A DNA stretch of 47,658 bases from Opitutaceae bacterium (GTDB taxonomy: Bacteria; Verrucomicrobiota; Verrucomicrobiia; Opitutales; Opitutaceae). The notes under the pieces were generated by a model, which had not been told where the DNA came from, ran no database searches, and saw nothing but the letters and a program-made list of their open reading frames with translations. The stretch covers positions 1 through 47,658 of the forward strand of contig JADJZJ010000035.1 of the NCBI GenBank assembly GCA_016715765.1. Reading direction: 5' to 3'. Every line of letters starts with the position of its first letter. Within the stretch, counting starts at the first letter, position 1. The position numbers and the translations under genes were made by a program. Below are positions 7,566-16,230 of this stretch, piece after piece.

Positions 7566-9137
7566 ATGAAAGCTTTTGGCTCCTCCCTCCTCGCCCTCTG
7601 GCAGCAACTCGGCTTCAACCAGCGCGTCTCGCTCAGCGTCGCCGCCCTCGCGGTCGTCGGCGCCATGATCGCGCTCGTCCTCTGGTCCCGGCGGCCCGAC
7701 TACCAGCTCCTCTACGCCCGCCTCGGCGAAAAGGACGCCGCCGCCGTCATCAGCCACCTGCAGGCGCAGAACATTCCCCACCAGGTCGGCGCCGGGGGCA
7801 CCTCGGTGTCCGTGCCCGCCAACGTGGTGCACAAGCTCCGCATGGACCTCGCCGGCAAGGGGCTGCCCAGCGGCGAGGGCGTGGGCTTCGAGATTTTCGA
7901 CAAGGGCCAGTTCGGCCTCTCCGATTTCGTGCAGCGCACCAACTACCTCCGCGCGCTGCAGGGCGAACTCAGCCGCACGATCGCGCAGCTGGCCGGCGTG
8001 CGGTCCGCGCGCGTCATGATCGTGCAGCCCGAGAACCGCCTGCTGCTCACGGAGCAGGGCGTCAAGCCCACCGCCTCGGTCTTCGTGGACGTCGGCGGCG
8101 GCCGCCTGGCCGCCGAGCAGGTCAACGCCATCCGCCACCTCGTGGCCAACGCCGTGCAGGGGCTCGTGCCCGACCAGGTCGCCGTGGTGGACAACCGCGG
8201 CCAGGTGCTCTCCGAGGAACTCCGGCAGGATCCCACGCTCGGCTCCGCCACTTCCCAGATGCGCTACAAGCAGCAGGTGGAGGATTACCTCGCCCGCAAG
8301 GTCGAGTCCATGCTCGCCACCGTGATCGGCCCGGGCCAGGCCGTCGTCCGCGTCTCCGCCGAGATCGACACCGAGGCGACCACGCTCACTTCCGAGAAGT
8401 TCGATCCCGAGGGCCAGGTCGTGCGCAGCCAGACGATCAACGAGGACAACACCCTCAGCTCCGAGACCTCGGCCAAGGGCGGCTCCGTCGGCATCAGCGC
8501 CAACGTACCCGAGAAGGCCGCCACCGCCGAACCCGCGGCGCGGCCCGTTTCCAACAGCGAGGCCACCCGCAAGAACCGCACGACGACCTATGAGATCAAC
8601 CGGCTCGTCACCAATACCACCCGGAATCCCGGCACCATCCGCCAGGTGACCGCGGCCGTGATGGTCGCCCAGCGGGCGCCCGTCGGGACGGAGGCGCCGG
8701 TGCGCCGCACCCCCGAGGAGATCAATGCCCTCCGCCAGGTCGTCCTGAATGCGCTCGGCCTCCGCCCCGCCGCCGGCCAGTCGCTTGATGCGCTGGTGAG
8801 CCTGCAGGAGGTTTCCTTTGCCACCGCTCCCGGGACGCAGGATCTCACCGCCACCCCGCCCGCGGCCCGCGTGCAGGAATGGATCGGTGTCGCGGCCAAA
8901 TGGACCGCCGTCGCCGGCGCCGCGGCCGTGTTGCTGGTTTTCCTGCGCCTGCTCTCCCGCCAGAAGCCCGAGACCGTTCCCGTCGAGATGCTTTCGCTCC
9001 CGCCCGACCTCGCCGCCCGCTCCCTCCAGAACGGCACCGCCGTCACGCCGGACATGTTGAACGAGCTGATCCGCCAGAAACCCGCGAACATCGGCACCGC
9101 CCTGCGCGACTGGGTGGCCGCGCCGAGCAAGAATTGA
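7566..9137 (+). CDS. fliF: MS-ring protein FliF
   Basis: FliF (523 aa) forms the MS ring in the cytoplasmic membrane. Two membrane segments flank the periplasmic ring-building domains: about residues 22-42 and about 440-460 (KWTAVAGAAAVLLVFLRLL). Recognisable stretches are YQLLYARLGEKDAAAVI, GLPSGEGVGFEIFDKGQFG, ALQGELSRTIAQL and TTYEINRLVTNT. The C-terminal tail ends in the FliG-binding region (PANIGTALRDWV). Length is normal, and fliG starts 5 bp after the stop. Confidence 0.97.
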   Translation: MKAFGSSLLALWQQLGFNQRVSLSVAALAVVGAMIALVLWSRRPDYQLLYARLGEKDAAAVISHLQAQNIPHQVGAGGTSVSVPANVVHKLRMDLAGKGLPSGEGVGFEIFDKGQFGLSDFVQRTNYLRALQGELSRTIAQLAGVRSARVMIVQPENRLLLTEQGVKPTASVFVDVGGGRLAAEQVNAIRHLVANAVQGLVPDQVAVVDNRGQVLSEELRQDPTLGSATSQMRYKQQVEDYLARKVESMLATVIGPGQAVVRVSAEIDTEATTLTSEKFDPEGQVVRSQTINEDNTLSSETSAKGGSVGISANVPEKAATAEPAARPVSNSEATRKNRTTTYEINRLVTNTTRNPGTIRQVTAAVMVAQRAPVGTEAPVRRTPEEINALRQVVLNALGLRPAAGQSLDALVSLQEVSFATAPGTQDLTATPPAARVQEWIGVAAKWTAVAGAAAVLLVFLRLLSRQKPETVPVEMLSLPPDLAARSLQNGTAVTPDMLNELIRQKPANIGTALRDWVAAPSKN

Positions 9138-9142
9138 GCGCC

Positions 9143-10159
9143 ATGGCCGAACCCGACTACGCCCGACTCACCCGGCAGCAGAAGCTCGCCGTCTTCCTCA
9201 TCTGCATCGGCCCGGAGGCCGCCGCCGAGGTGCTCAAGCAGTTCGACGACGCCGAGACCGAGCGCCTGTGCCGCGAGATGTCCGCGTTCCCCCTCGTGCC
9301 CGAGCCGCTCCGTCGCCAGGCGATGGAGGAGTTTTCCGGCATCGTCTCCGCCAGCGCCAACGCCACCCTCGGCGGCCTCAATTACGCCCAGCGCACGCTC
9401 GAGATCGCCAAGGGCGAGCACCGGGCCACCACCATCATCGGCCGCGTCGGACCGACGGACACCTTCGTCGAGGTCGTGCGCGATGTCAGCGAGATGGAGG
9501 CCAACCAGATCTACAACCTCCTCAAGGCCGAGCAGCCGCAGACCATCGCCTTCATGCTGTCGTACCTCGACCCGGCCAAGGCCGCGCAGGTGTTCGCCAT
9601 GTTCAGTCCCGACCTGCGCGAGGACGTCATCGAGCGCCTCGGCGTCATCGAGTCCACGCCCCCGGACCTCGTCGGCAAGATCGTCCGCAGCCTCGGCCGC
9701 CACCTCGATGCCCGCTCCCGTCCCGCCTACCGCAATAGCGGCGGGGTGAATGCCGTGGCCGGGCTCCTCCAGCACCTCGACAAGGAACTGGGCCGGACGC
9801 TGCTCACGCGCCTGGAGGAGCACAACGCCACGCTGGGCACGGCCATCCGCCGCAAGCTCTTCAGCTTCGAGGACCTCAACCGCCTCACGCCGGCCGACCT
9901 CCAGCGCATCCTGCGCGAGGTGGATTCGGCCAACCTCGCCATCGCGATGAAGTCGGCCAGCGAGCCGCTGCGCGAACGCATCTATTCCGCCCTCTCCAAG
10001 CGCGCCGCCGAGGGGCTGCGCGAGGAAATCGAGCTGCTCGGCGCCGTGCGCCGCAAGGAGATCGAGTCCGCCCAGGACCTGATCATCCAGGCCGTCCGGC
10101 GGCTGGAGGAGGAGGGCCAGGTCTCCCTCGATGCCGACGCCGAGTCGGTGGTCGCCTGA
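9143..10159 (+). CDS. fliG: Flagellar motor switch protein FliG
   Basis: FliG (338 aa) is the rotor protein that receives torque from MotA. The N-terminal domain begins LTRQQKLAVFLICIGPEAA. The middle domain has AEQPQTIAFMLSYLDP, where EHPQTIA is usual, so the His is Gln here. The C-terminal domain has the charged helix region AIAMKSASEPLRERIYSALS. The ATG at 9143 is chosen over an upstream open extension inside fliF. Confidence 0.96.
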   Translation: MAEPDYARLTRQQKLAVFLICIGPEAAAEVLKQFDDAETERLCREMSAFPLVPEPLRRQAMEEFSGIVSASANATLGGLNYAQRTLEIAKGEHRATTIIGRVGPTDTFVEVVRDVSEMEANQIYNLLKAEQPQTIAFMLSYLDPAKAAQVFAMFSPDLREDVIERLGVIESTPPDLVGKIVRSLGRHLDARSRPAYRNSGGVNAVAGLLQHLDKELGRTLLTRLEEHNATLGTAIRRKLFSFEDLNRLTPADLQRILREVDSANLAIAMKSASEPLRERIYSALSKRAAEGLREEIELLGAVRRKEIESAQDLIIQAVRRLEEEGQVSLDADAESVVA

Positions 10160-10165
10160 ACCGCC

Positions 10166-10747
10166 ATGGCCTTCGCCAAGCTCATCGTCTTCGACCGCCC
10201 GCTCGCCGCCGCGATTGTGCCCGGACGCGAGACGCCCTGCCACACGCCCACCGAGCTCGCCGCCGCGTCGGCCGCCGCCTACCAGCGCGGCATCGACGAC
10301 GCGCGCGCCGCCGCGGACCAGCAGATGGTCGAGTTCCGCGCCGACATGGCCCAGCTCAGCGAGGGCGTGCTCAAGCGCCTGGCCGGCGCCGAGGTCACCG
10401 TGCTGCAGCAGCTCCGCGAGGCGCTGCCCGGCCTCGCCGTGGAGATCGCCCGCCGGCTCCTCGCCGGCCATGAGCCGCCGCCCGAGGTCGTCGCCCGCCT
10501 GTGCGAGGAAGCCCTCAGCCAGCTCTTTCCCGAACGCGACGGCCTCGAGCTCGCGCTCTGTCCGCGCGATGCGGAACTGCTCCAATCCCTCCGGCCCGAC
10601 TGGCTCGCCCGCTATCCCGGGCTGGCGATCCGCGCCGATGCCGCCCTCGTGCCCGGCGACTGCCTCGTGCGCAGCCGCTTCGGCCTCACCGATGCGCGCC
10701 AGCAGACGAAGCTCGCCGCGCTCAGCCACAGCCTCACCGGCGCCTGA
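10166..10747 (+). CDS. fliH: Flagellar export stator protein FliH
   Basis: FliH (193 aa) regulates and tethers the export ATPase FliI. It has low sequence conservation but fits by position between fliG and fliI and by its layout: a helical central part (ADMAQLSEGVLKRLAGAE), then the FliH/YscL-like domain with EIARRLLAGHEPPPEVVARL. Start ATG lies 6 bp after fliG, and fliI follows 2 bp after its stop. Confidence 0.88.
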   Translation: MAFAKLIVFDRPLAAAIVPGRETPCHTPTELAAASAAAYQRGIDDARAAADQQMVEFRADMAQLSEGVLKRLAGAEVTVLQQLREALPGLAVEIARRLLAGHEPPPEVVARLCEEALSQLFPERDGLELALCPRDAELLQSLRPDWLARYPGLAIRADAALVPGDCLVRSRFGLTDARQQTKLAALSHSLTGA

Positions 10748-10749
10748 CC

Positions 10750-12072
10750 ATGCAAGCCGCCGTCGCACCGCTCGTCGAGGTCCTCCGCACCCAGGTCCGC
10801 CATGCCCCGGCCGTGCAGCGCGTGGGCTCCGTCACCGGCGTCGCCGGCCTCATCATCGAGTGCGACGGCCCCAATGTCGGCCTTGGCGAACTCTGCCGCG
10901 TCGGCTCGCCCCGCACGGGCTTCACCGTGCCGGCCGAGGTCGTCGGCTTCCGCGAGCACCGCGTGCTCCTCATGCCCCTCGGCGAGACCGTGGGCCTGCA
11001 CGTCGGCTGCGAGGTGGCCGCGACCGACCGCCCGCTGCTGCCGCAACCCGGCCCGGAACTGCTCGGCCGCGTCCTCGACGCGCTCGGCCGCCCCTTTGAC
11101 GGCCGCGGGCTGCTGCCCGTGGATCGCCGCGAAACGCACGGGACTCCGCCGCACCCGCTGCGGCGCCAGCGCATCCGCGAGCCCCTGACGACCGGCGTGC
11201 GCGCCCTCGACGCGTTCGCCCCGATCGGCCGCGGCCAGCGTCTCGGCCTGTTCGCCGGTTCCGGCGTCGGCAAGTCCACTTTGCTCGGCATGATCGCCCG
11301 CGGCTGCACGGCCGACGTCGTGGTGGTGGCGCTCATCGGCGAGCGCGGCCGCGAGGTCCGCGAGTTCCTGGAGAAGGATTTGGGTGCCGAAGGCCTCAAG
11401 CGGGCCGTCGTGGTCGTGGCCACGTCCGATTCGCCGGCGCCGCTCCGCCTCCGCGCCGCGCACACCGCCACCGCCCTCGCGGAATCGTACCGCGACCAGG
11501 GCCGGAGCGTCCTCCTCATGATGGATTCGGTCACGCGCCTTGCCATGGCGCAGCGGGAGATCGGCCTCGCGATCGGCGAGCCGCCCACGACCCGCGGTTA
11601 CACGCCCTCGGTTTTCGCGCTGCTGCCGCGCCTGCTCGAGCGGGCCGGGGCGGGGGAGCAGGGCGCGATCACAGCGCTCTACACCGTGCTCGTCGAAGGT
11701 GACGACATGAACGAACCGGTGGCCGACGCCGTGCGCGGCATCCTCGACGGCCACGTCGTGCTCTCGCGGCAGCTCGCGCATTTCAACCATTACCCCGCCA
11801 TCGACGTGCTCGAGAGCGTGAGCCGGCTCACGCGCGACATCTGCACGCCGGAGGAGGTCGAACTCGCGGGGCAGGCCCGGGAGCAGCTCGCCCTCTACCG
11901 CAAGAACGAGGACCTCATCGCCATCGGCGCCTACCAGAAGGGCGCCAATCCCGCGCTCGACCGGGCCATCGCCCTGCACGATCCCCTGCGCCGGTTCCTG
12001 CGCCAGGGCGTCATGGAGCTCACATCACGGACCGACGGCTTCGCGCAGCTCCGCCAGATCCTGACCCCATGA
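10750..12072 (+). CDS. fliI: Flagellum-specific ATPase FliI
   Basis: FliI (440 aa) is the type III export ATPase, related to F1-beta. The P-loop is FAGSGVGKSTLLGMIARG, Walker B is VLLMMDSVTRLAMAQREIGL, and the family stretch GEPPTTRGYTPSVFALLPRL follows. ALYTVLVEGDDMNEPVAD and GILDGHVVLSRQLA complete a classic match. An open extension upstream lies within fliH and is rejected. The stop overlaps fliJ by ATGA. Confidence 0.98.
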   Translation: MQAAVAPLVEVLRTQVRHAPAVQRVGSVTGVAGLIIECDGPNVGLGELCRVGSPRTGFTVPAEVVGFREHRVLLMPLGETVGLHVGCEVAATDRPLLPQPGPELLGRVLDALGRPFDGRGLLPVDRRETHGTPPHPLRRQRIREPLTTGVRALDAFAPIGRGQRLGLFAGSGVGKSTLLGMIARGCTADVVVVALIGERGREVREFLEKDLGAEGLKRAVVVVATSDSPAPLRLRAAHTATALAESYRDQGRSVLLMMDSVTRLAMAQREIGLAIGEPPTTRGYTPSVFALLPRLLERAGAGEQGAITALYTVLVEGDDMNEPVADAVRGILDGHVVLSRQLAHFNHYPAIDVLESVSRLTRDICTPEEVELAGQAREQLALYRKNEDLIAIGAYQKGANPALDRAIALHDPLRRFLRQGVMELTSRTDGFAQLRQILTP

Positions 12073-12521
12073 AACGCTTCTTTTTCCCCCTCCGTTCCGT
12101 CGCGGTCCTCCGCGCCCATGCCGAACTCCGGGCCCGGGAGGCCTTCGCCGCAGCCGTGCAGGATTTTGTCGCGGCGTCCCTCCGTCATGACGAAAGCCGC
12201 TCGCACCTCGCCACGCTCGAGGAAGTACTCTTTGCCGCGCGCCACGGCCGGTTCGAGGCCGCCGGCGCGGCGGCCCAGTTCCGCGCCTACCGCACCGAAT
12301 GCGCCGAGGCGCAGACGGTGGCGACCGCGCTCAATGCGGCGCGGACCGAGATGGACCGCCGGCGCGAGGCCTACCTCGAGGCCCACCGCGAGCTGAAACT
12401 CATGGAACGCCTCGAGACGCGGGCGCGTTCCGCCCACCACGCCGCCGCGGCGCACGCCGAGCAGGGCGAACTCGATGAACTCGCCGGCCACCGCGCCGGC
12501 CGCCTCCGTTTGCACCCATGA
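12069..12521 (+). CDS. fliJ: Flagellar export protein FliJ
   Basis: A 150-aa, highly charged helical protein in the position of FliJ, the chaperone-escort and gamma-like stalk of the export ATPase. The sequence is mostly one predicted coiled coil rich in Ala, Arg and Glu (RTEMDRRREAYLEAHRELKL). FliJ proteins are poorly conserved, so the call rests on place, size and composition. It is linked by ATGA overlaps to both fliI and the MotE-like gene. Confidence 0.85.
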   Translation: MKRFFFPLRSVAVLRAHAELRAREAFAAAVQDFVAASLRHDESRSHLATLEEVLFAARHGRFEAAGAAAQFRAYRTECAEAQTVATALNAARTEMDRRREAYLEAHRELKLMERLETRARSAHHAAAAHAEQGELDELAGHRAGRLRLHP

Positions 12522-13135
12522 ACCGGGCCTTACTCCCCAACCTTGTCGTCCTCACCTTCGGGCTGGCCGCCCCCGTCGCCGGTCTCGGCTGGTTCTGGCG
12601 CGGCGCCGAGACCGCCCTCCGCCACGCCGCGGTCAAGCCGCCCTCACTGGAAACCGAGGAGCAGCGCATCCAGGGCTGGGATTTCTGGACGATCGAAATC
12701 GACAGCCTGGCCGCCGAGCTGAAGGAGGAACGCGCCCGCCAGCAGAAGCAGGCGGAGCAGCTCGAGTTGCGCGAGGGCCGCCTCGCCTCCGAGCAGCAGG
12801 AACTGGAGCGCCTCCGCGGCGAACTCACGGCGCTGCGCGCGGACATCGACCGGCAGGTGATGATGGTCGCCGCCGACGAACTCAAGAACCTGCGCACGCT
12901 GGCCCAGACCTACACCAATCTCTCCCCGCGCGGCGCCGTCGCCATCGTGCGCGAACTCGACGACATCACCGTCGTCAAGATCCTCGCCCTGATGAAACCC
13001 GACGTCGTCGGCGCCATTTTCGAGGAGATGAGCAAGACCGGCGGACCCGATGCCCCGCTCGCGCGCCGCGCCGCCGTCCTTTCCGAAAAACTGCGCCTGA
13101 TCAAGGTCGCACCACCCAACGCCGCAACTTCCTGA
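12518..13135 (+). CDS. MotE-like flagellar protein (membrane anchor, coiled coil, MgtE-N-like)
   Basis: 205 aa: an N-terminal membrane segment (about residues 8-27, LVVLTFGLAAPVAGLGWFW), a periplasmic coiled coil (about 60-125), and an MgtE-N-like helical domain at the end (NLSPRGAVAIVRELDD, VGAIFEEMS). This layout matches the MotE/YlxF-type proteins often encoded beside fliJ and fliK. Some of these chaperone MotC or stabilise the motor; the exact role here is unknown. It overlaps fliJ by ATGA. Confidence 0.8.
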   Translation: MNRALLPNLVVLTFGLAAPVAGLGWFWRGAETALRHAAVKPPSLETEEQRIQGWDFWTIEIDSLAAELKEERARQQKQAEQLELREGRLASEQQELERLRGELTALRADIDRQVMMVAADELKNLRTLAQTYTNLSPRGAVAIVRELDDITVVKILALMKPDVVGAIFEEMSKTGGPDAPLARRAAVLSEKLRLIKVAPPNAATS

Positions 13136-13195
13136 GCCGGCCGCGCGGCGCCATGGAGGGCGCGTTGCGGCCGGGCCGACCCTGCCACCGCCTCC

Positions 13196-14863
13196 ATGAA
13201 TTCACCAACGACCGCCAGCCTCGCCGAACCCGGCGCCGCGGGTTTCCTCGCCACCGTGGCCGGAACAACCGGCCGGCGCCCGGCCGGAGTCCTGTCCGCC
13301 ACCCTCGCGCCCGCCACGGGTCCGTTGCCGGATTTCAGCCAGCTGCTCAATCGCGGGACCGGTTCTCCACCGGCGGCGACCGTACCGACAGCCGGCCCGA
13401 TCATGAACGCCGCGCCGGCCAAGGGTGCGCTGACCGTGTCCCCGTTGCCCATGATGCTCGGTCAGGTGCCGGCAGCGGGGGCGGGGGAGGATGGCGGATC
13501 TGACGCCGCCCAGCCCACGCGCGAGACGGTCGAAGCCGCGGGGGCGATTCTGCTTTCACTTTGGCAGGCGCTGACGGCGGTGCCTCCGTCCACTGTGCCC
13601 GCCGGCAACGAAGGTCCGGCCCTGGTCGCGGCGCAACCGGACGCGACCGCCGCCGTTCCCGTCTCGACCGCGACGGTGATCGAGTCCGCTGACTCGAGCG
13701 GGATTCCGCAATTTCCTGAGGGGATGGCGCCGGTAATGCGGTCACCGGCCGCCCTGCCCGGTACCGCCCAGCCCCCGGCCGCATTGCCCGGACAGATTCC
13801 GTCGTCGGCGGAGTCCACGATGCCACCGGCCGTGGTGGTCACGACCTTGCCAACACCGGCCATGCCTTCCGCGCACACGACCGAAAACCCGGTCATCCCG
13901 CCCGCAGCCGCCACCGCTCCGGCGCCAACTTCAACTTCCAATTCCACTTCAACTCCGTATCGCGCGCCGATCGAATTGGAACTCCCCGGCGGGGTTAAGC
14001 TGAGCCTCGTGCCGGTGCCGCCGGCGATTGCTGCCCCGGCAGAACCGCGTGCGATGGCCAGGGCTGGCGCGGTGAACGCAGCACCGTTGTCGGCGACCGG
14101 GGCAAATTTTGCCGCTTCCGTTGCGGTGTATCCCATGGCGACGGACAGCGCCGTGGGCGCGCGGGAAAAAATATTTCTAAGTCCTGACCAGCAGCAGCTA
14201 ATGCAGGCGCCGGCAGACACTGGCATCGGCAGTGCTAATTCCCGCGGCAACATGTCAGCCAGGCATTCCAAGTCCGCAGCGCAGACGACCGAGAACTCAC
14301 CGGTCTTGGGCGTGACGGTGCGGCCCGCGACGGAGGCCACAGTTGCGGCGGACCTCGCGCCGACCCCGGAAACCGCGCCGGTGGAATTGCGCCGCCTGGC
14401 CAGCCAGGCCGTCGAGGCGGTCGTCAAGCTGGTGGATCTCCAGGCCTCCCGGCCCGCCGGGCAGCCCGCGACGGTCCATCTCCGCCTGCGCGTCGCGGGC
14501 GAGGACCTGGCCATCCGCGTCGAACTGCGCGAGGGCGCGGTGCACACTTCGTTTTCGACCGATTCCGCCGAGTTGCGCCGTGCGCTCAGCGACGAATGGC
14601 AGGTGGCCGCGTCCGAGTCCCAGGGCCGGACGCTGCGCCTGCTTGAGCCGCAGTTTGTCTCCCCGGCCCGCGGCGGGGCGGAAAGTTTCAATGCCGGCGG
14701 CCAGTCCGCGCAGGGGCAGGCGCAGTCCCGCTCCCAGCAGGAACCCGCCGCGACGCCGCGTCCTGCCGTCGCCGCACCGCCGTCCGAATCCGCCGCCGCC
14801 GTCATCGCGCCGGCCGTCCCGGCCTTCACTCCCACCGCCCTGCATCTCACCGCCTTCGCCTGA
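13196..14863 (+). CDS. fliK: Flagellar hook-length control protein FliK
   Basis: FliK (555 aa) measures hook length and switches export specificity. The first 350 residues are a low-complexity Ala/Pro/Thr-rich ruler. The C-terminal switch domain (about residues 395-500) has VHLRLRVAGEDLAIRVELRE and LRRALSDEWQVA, followed by a Gln/Ala/Pro tail. The stretch around 14160-14250 uses codons unlike the rest (AAA ATA TTT CTA AGT CCT) because it also holds a sigma-54 promoter. Met353 (14252) is the predicted start of a short form. flgD follows after 2 bp. Confidence 0.88.
   Translation: MNSPTTASLAEPGAAGFLATVAGTTGRRPAGVLSATLAPATGPLPDFSQLLNRGTGSPPAATVPTAGPIMNAAPAKGALTVSPLPMMLGQVPAAGAGEDGGSDAAQPTRETVEAAGAILLSLWQALTAVPPSTVPAGNEGPALVAAQPDATAAVPVSTATVIESADSSGIPQFPEGMAPVMRSPAALPGTAQPPAALPGQIPSSAESTMPPAVVVTTLPTPAMPSAHTTENPVIPPAAATAPAPTSTSNSTSTPYRAPIELELPGGVKLSLVPVPPAIAAPAEPRAMARAGAVNAAPLSATGANFAASVAVYPMATDSAVGAREKIFLSPDQQQLMQAPADTGIGSANSRGNMSARHSKSAAQTTENSPVLGVTVRPATEATVAADLAPTPETAPVELRRLASQAVEAVVKLVDLQASRPAGQPATVHLRLRVAGEDLAIRVELREGAVHTSFSTDSAELRRALSDEWQVAASESQGRTLRLLEPQFVSPARGGAESFNAGGQSAQGQAQSRSQQEPAATPRPAVAAPPSESAAAVIAPAVPAFTPTALHLTAFA
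14100..14114. promoter_or_regulatory. Predicted enhancer site inside fliK
   Basis: GGGCAAATTTTGCCG, identical to the flhB site except for the first base. The centre (14107) is 115 bp before the GG of the internal sigma-54 promoter; the same distance at flhB is 114. Confidence 0.7.
14221..14236 (+). promoter_or_regulatory. Sigma-54 promoter inside fliK
   Basis: TGGCATCGGCAGTGCT with GG at 14222-14223, ten bases, GC at 14234-14235. It is nearly identical to the flgF promoter (TGGCATCCACAGTGCT) and the flhB promoter (TGGCATCGGCGTTGCT). An in-frame ATG of fliK lies 17 bp after the GC, the same geometry as in front of the three full genes. Confidence 0.8.
14252..14863 (+). CDS. fliK: Predicted short FliK (C-terminal isoform from internal start)
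   Basis: Starting at Met353 of FliK, this 203-aa product would hold the whole export-specificity switch domain but none of the N-terminal ruler and secretion region. It is proposed because the sigma-54 promoter at 14221-14236 places the transcription start about 3-6 nt before this ATG, as for flgB, flhB and flgF. The same transcript would also feed flgD, flgE and later genes, so the promoter may serve those instead. No protein evidence can be read from sequence. Confidence 0.5.
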   Translation: MSARHSKSAAQTTENSPVLGVTVRPATEATVAADLAPTPETAPVELRRLASQAVEAVVKLVDLQASRPAGQPATVHLRLRVAGEDLAIRVELREGAVHTSFSTDSAELRRALSDEWQVAASESQGRTLRLLEPQFVSPARGGAESFNAGGQSAQGQAQSRSQQEPAATPRPAVAAPPSESAAAVIAPAVPAFTPTALHLTAFA

Positions 14864-14865
14864 CC

Positions 14866-15324
14866 ATGACTGTCGACTCCACCACCGCCTATTCCTCCTA
14901 CAGCAACGGGGCCGCGACCACCGTGGCCGCCAAGAAGACCACGCTCGACGCGCAGGACTTCATGAAGCTCCTCGCCGTGCAGTTCAAAAGCCAGGACCCC
15001 ATGAAGCCCATGGAGGACACCGCCTTCGTCGCCCAGATGGCGCAGTTCACCGCGCTGTCCCAGAGCTCCTCGCTGCTGGCCGAGGTCGGCTCGCTGCGGA
15101 CCGAGCAGCAGCGCGCGATCGCGCAGAGCTACCTCGGCCGCGACCTCACCGTCAGTGACGGCGTGGGCGTCGTCTCCGGCACGGTGACCGGCATCGAGTA
15201 CGCCGACGACGGTCCGCGCGTCATCATCGGCGAGGTGACCTTCCCGCTTTCGGCCGTGCTCCTCGTGGAGCCCGGTCCCACGTCCAACCCGCAGTCGGCG
15301 GCGGAACTGCCGCCCGCCGCCTAA
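14866..15324 (+). CDS. flgD: Hook capping protein FlgD
   Basis: FlgD (152 aa) scaffolds hook polymerisation. The conserved N-terminal part is clear: LDAQDFMKLLAVQFKSQDPM, then VAQMAQFTALSQSS. The C-terminal part is short (IAQSYLGRDLTVSDGVGVVS, then GEVTFPLSAVLLVEP) and lacks the full FlgD_ig/tudor pair of longer homologues such as the 231-aa enteric protein. It lies directly between fliK and flgE. Confidence 0.94.
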   Translation: MTVDSTTAYSSYSNGAATTVAAKKTTLDAQDFMKLLAVQFKSQDPMKPMEDTAFVAQMAQFTALSQSSSLLAEVGSLRTEQQRAIAQSYLGRDLTVSDGVGVVSGTVTGIEYADDGPRVIIGEVTFPLSAVLLVEPGPTSNPQSAAELPPAA

Positions 15325-15347
15325 CCGCAACCCAACCGTCCCCGACC

Positions 15348-16211
15348 ATGGCACTCATCGGCACACTCACCTCGGGCGTCAGCGCCCTGCGCACCTTCAG
15401 CAAGGGCCTCGAAGTCATCGGCAACAACATCGCGAACGTGAACACGACCGGCTACAAGGGCTCGCAGGCCACCTTCGCCGAGAGTTTCAGCAACACCCTC
15501 CGCGGCTCCGCGCCGTCCAACGGTCCCGTCTCCAGCCAGTCCGGCGTGCAGACCGGCACGGGCGTGCAACTCGCCGCCATCGCGACCAACTTCAGCCAGG
15601 GCGCCCTCAACACCACGGGCGTGACCACCGACCTCGGCATCTCCGGCAACGGCTTCTTCATCGTGCGCGATGCCACCGGCGGACAGGACTACGCCACGCG
15701 CGACGGTTCCTTCCGCGTGGATGACAGCGGCTACCTCATCACCCCGGGCGGCCTGCGCCTGCGCGGGCTGGTGAATGGCGCCGTCGGCGACATCCAGATC
15801 GGCCAGAACCTGCCGGTCGGCGCGGAGCTGGCCTCCATCAGCATCGATATCGGCGGCAACGTCGTGGAATTCTACTCCGACGGCACGTCGGACACGACCA
15901 ACCGCGTCCTGCTGCAGAATTTCAAGGACACCTCGGCGCTCATGCGCGCCGGCAGCAATCTTTACGAGAGCCTCATCTCCGCGGGTCCGGTCGGCGGCGG
16001 CGTCCTGGCCGGCGCCGCGGGCGGCACGAACGATCCCGGCACCAACGGCCTCGGCCGCGTCCAGGCCGGCACGCTCGAGCAGTCGAACGTCGACCTCACG
16101 CAGCAGTTTTCCGAGCTCATCACCACCCAGCGCAGCTTCCAGGCCGGTTCGCGGCTCATCACGGTTTCGGACAGCGTGCTGGAGGATGTGGTCAACCTGA
16201 AGCGCAACTGA
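15348..16211 (+). CDS. flgE: Flagellar hook protein FlgE (short form)
   Basis: 287 aa with the rod/hook N-terminal motif IGNNIANVNTTGYKGSQATF, a core with TDLGISGNGFFIVRDATGG and TRDGSFRVDDSGYLITPGG, and C-terminal LEQSNVDLTQQFSELITTQR. The position after flgD identifies it as the hook rather than FlgG, which is at 29597. It is much shorter than enteric FlgE (about 400 aa) and close to the Bacillus form, so surface domains are small. The leader 'cccaaccgtccccgacc' has no Shine-Dalgarno. Confidence 0.92.
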   Translation: MALIGTLTSGVSALRTFSKGLEVIGNNIANVNTTGYKGSQATFAESFSNTLRGSAPSNGPVSSQSGVQTGTGVQLAAIATNFSQGALNTTGVTTDLGISGNGFFIVRDATGGQDYATRDGSFRVDDSGYLITPGGLRLRGLVNGAVGDIQIGQNLPVGAELASISIDIGGNVVEFYSDGTSDTTNRVLLQNFKDTSALMRAGSNLYESLISAGPVGGGVLAGAAGGTNDPGTNGLGRVQAGTLEQSNVDLTQQFSELITTQRSFQAGSRLITVSDSVLEDVVNLKRN

Positions 16212-16230
16212 GTCCGCCCACCTTTCCGTC

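Noticed and set aside
8588..10768. Very long minus-strand open frame (over 700 codons) opposite fliF-fliH, and similar long frames opposite other genes
   Set aside because: High GC removes stop codons on the opposite strand; the plus-strand frames are clear FliF, FliG and FliH, and the antisense translations resemble no family.
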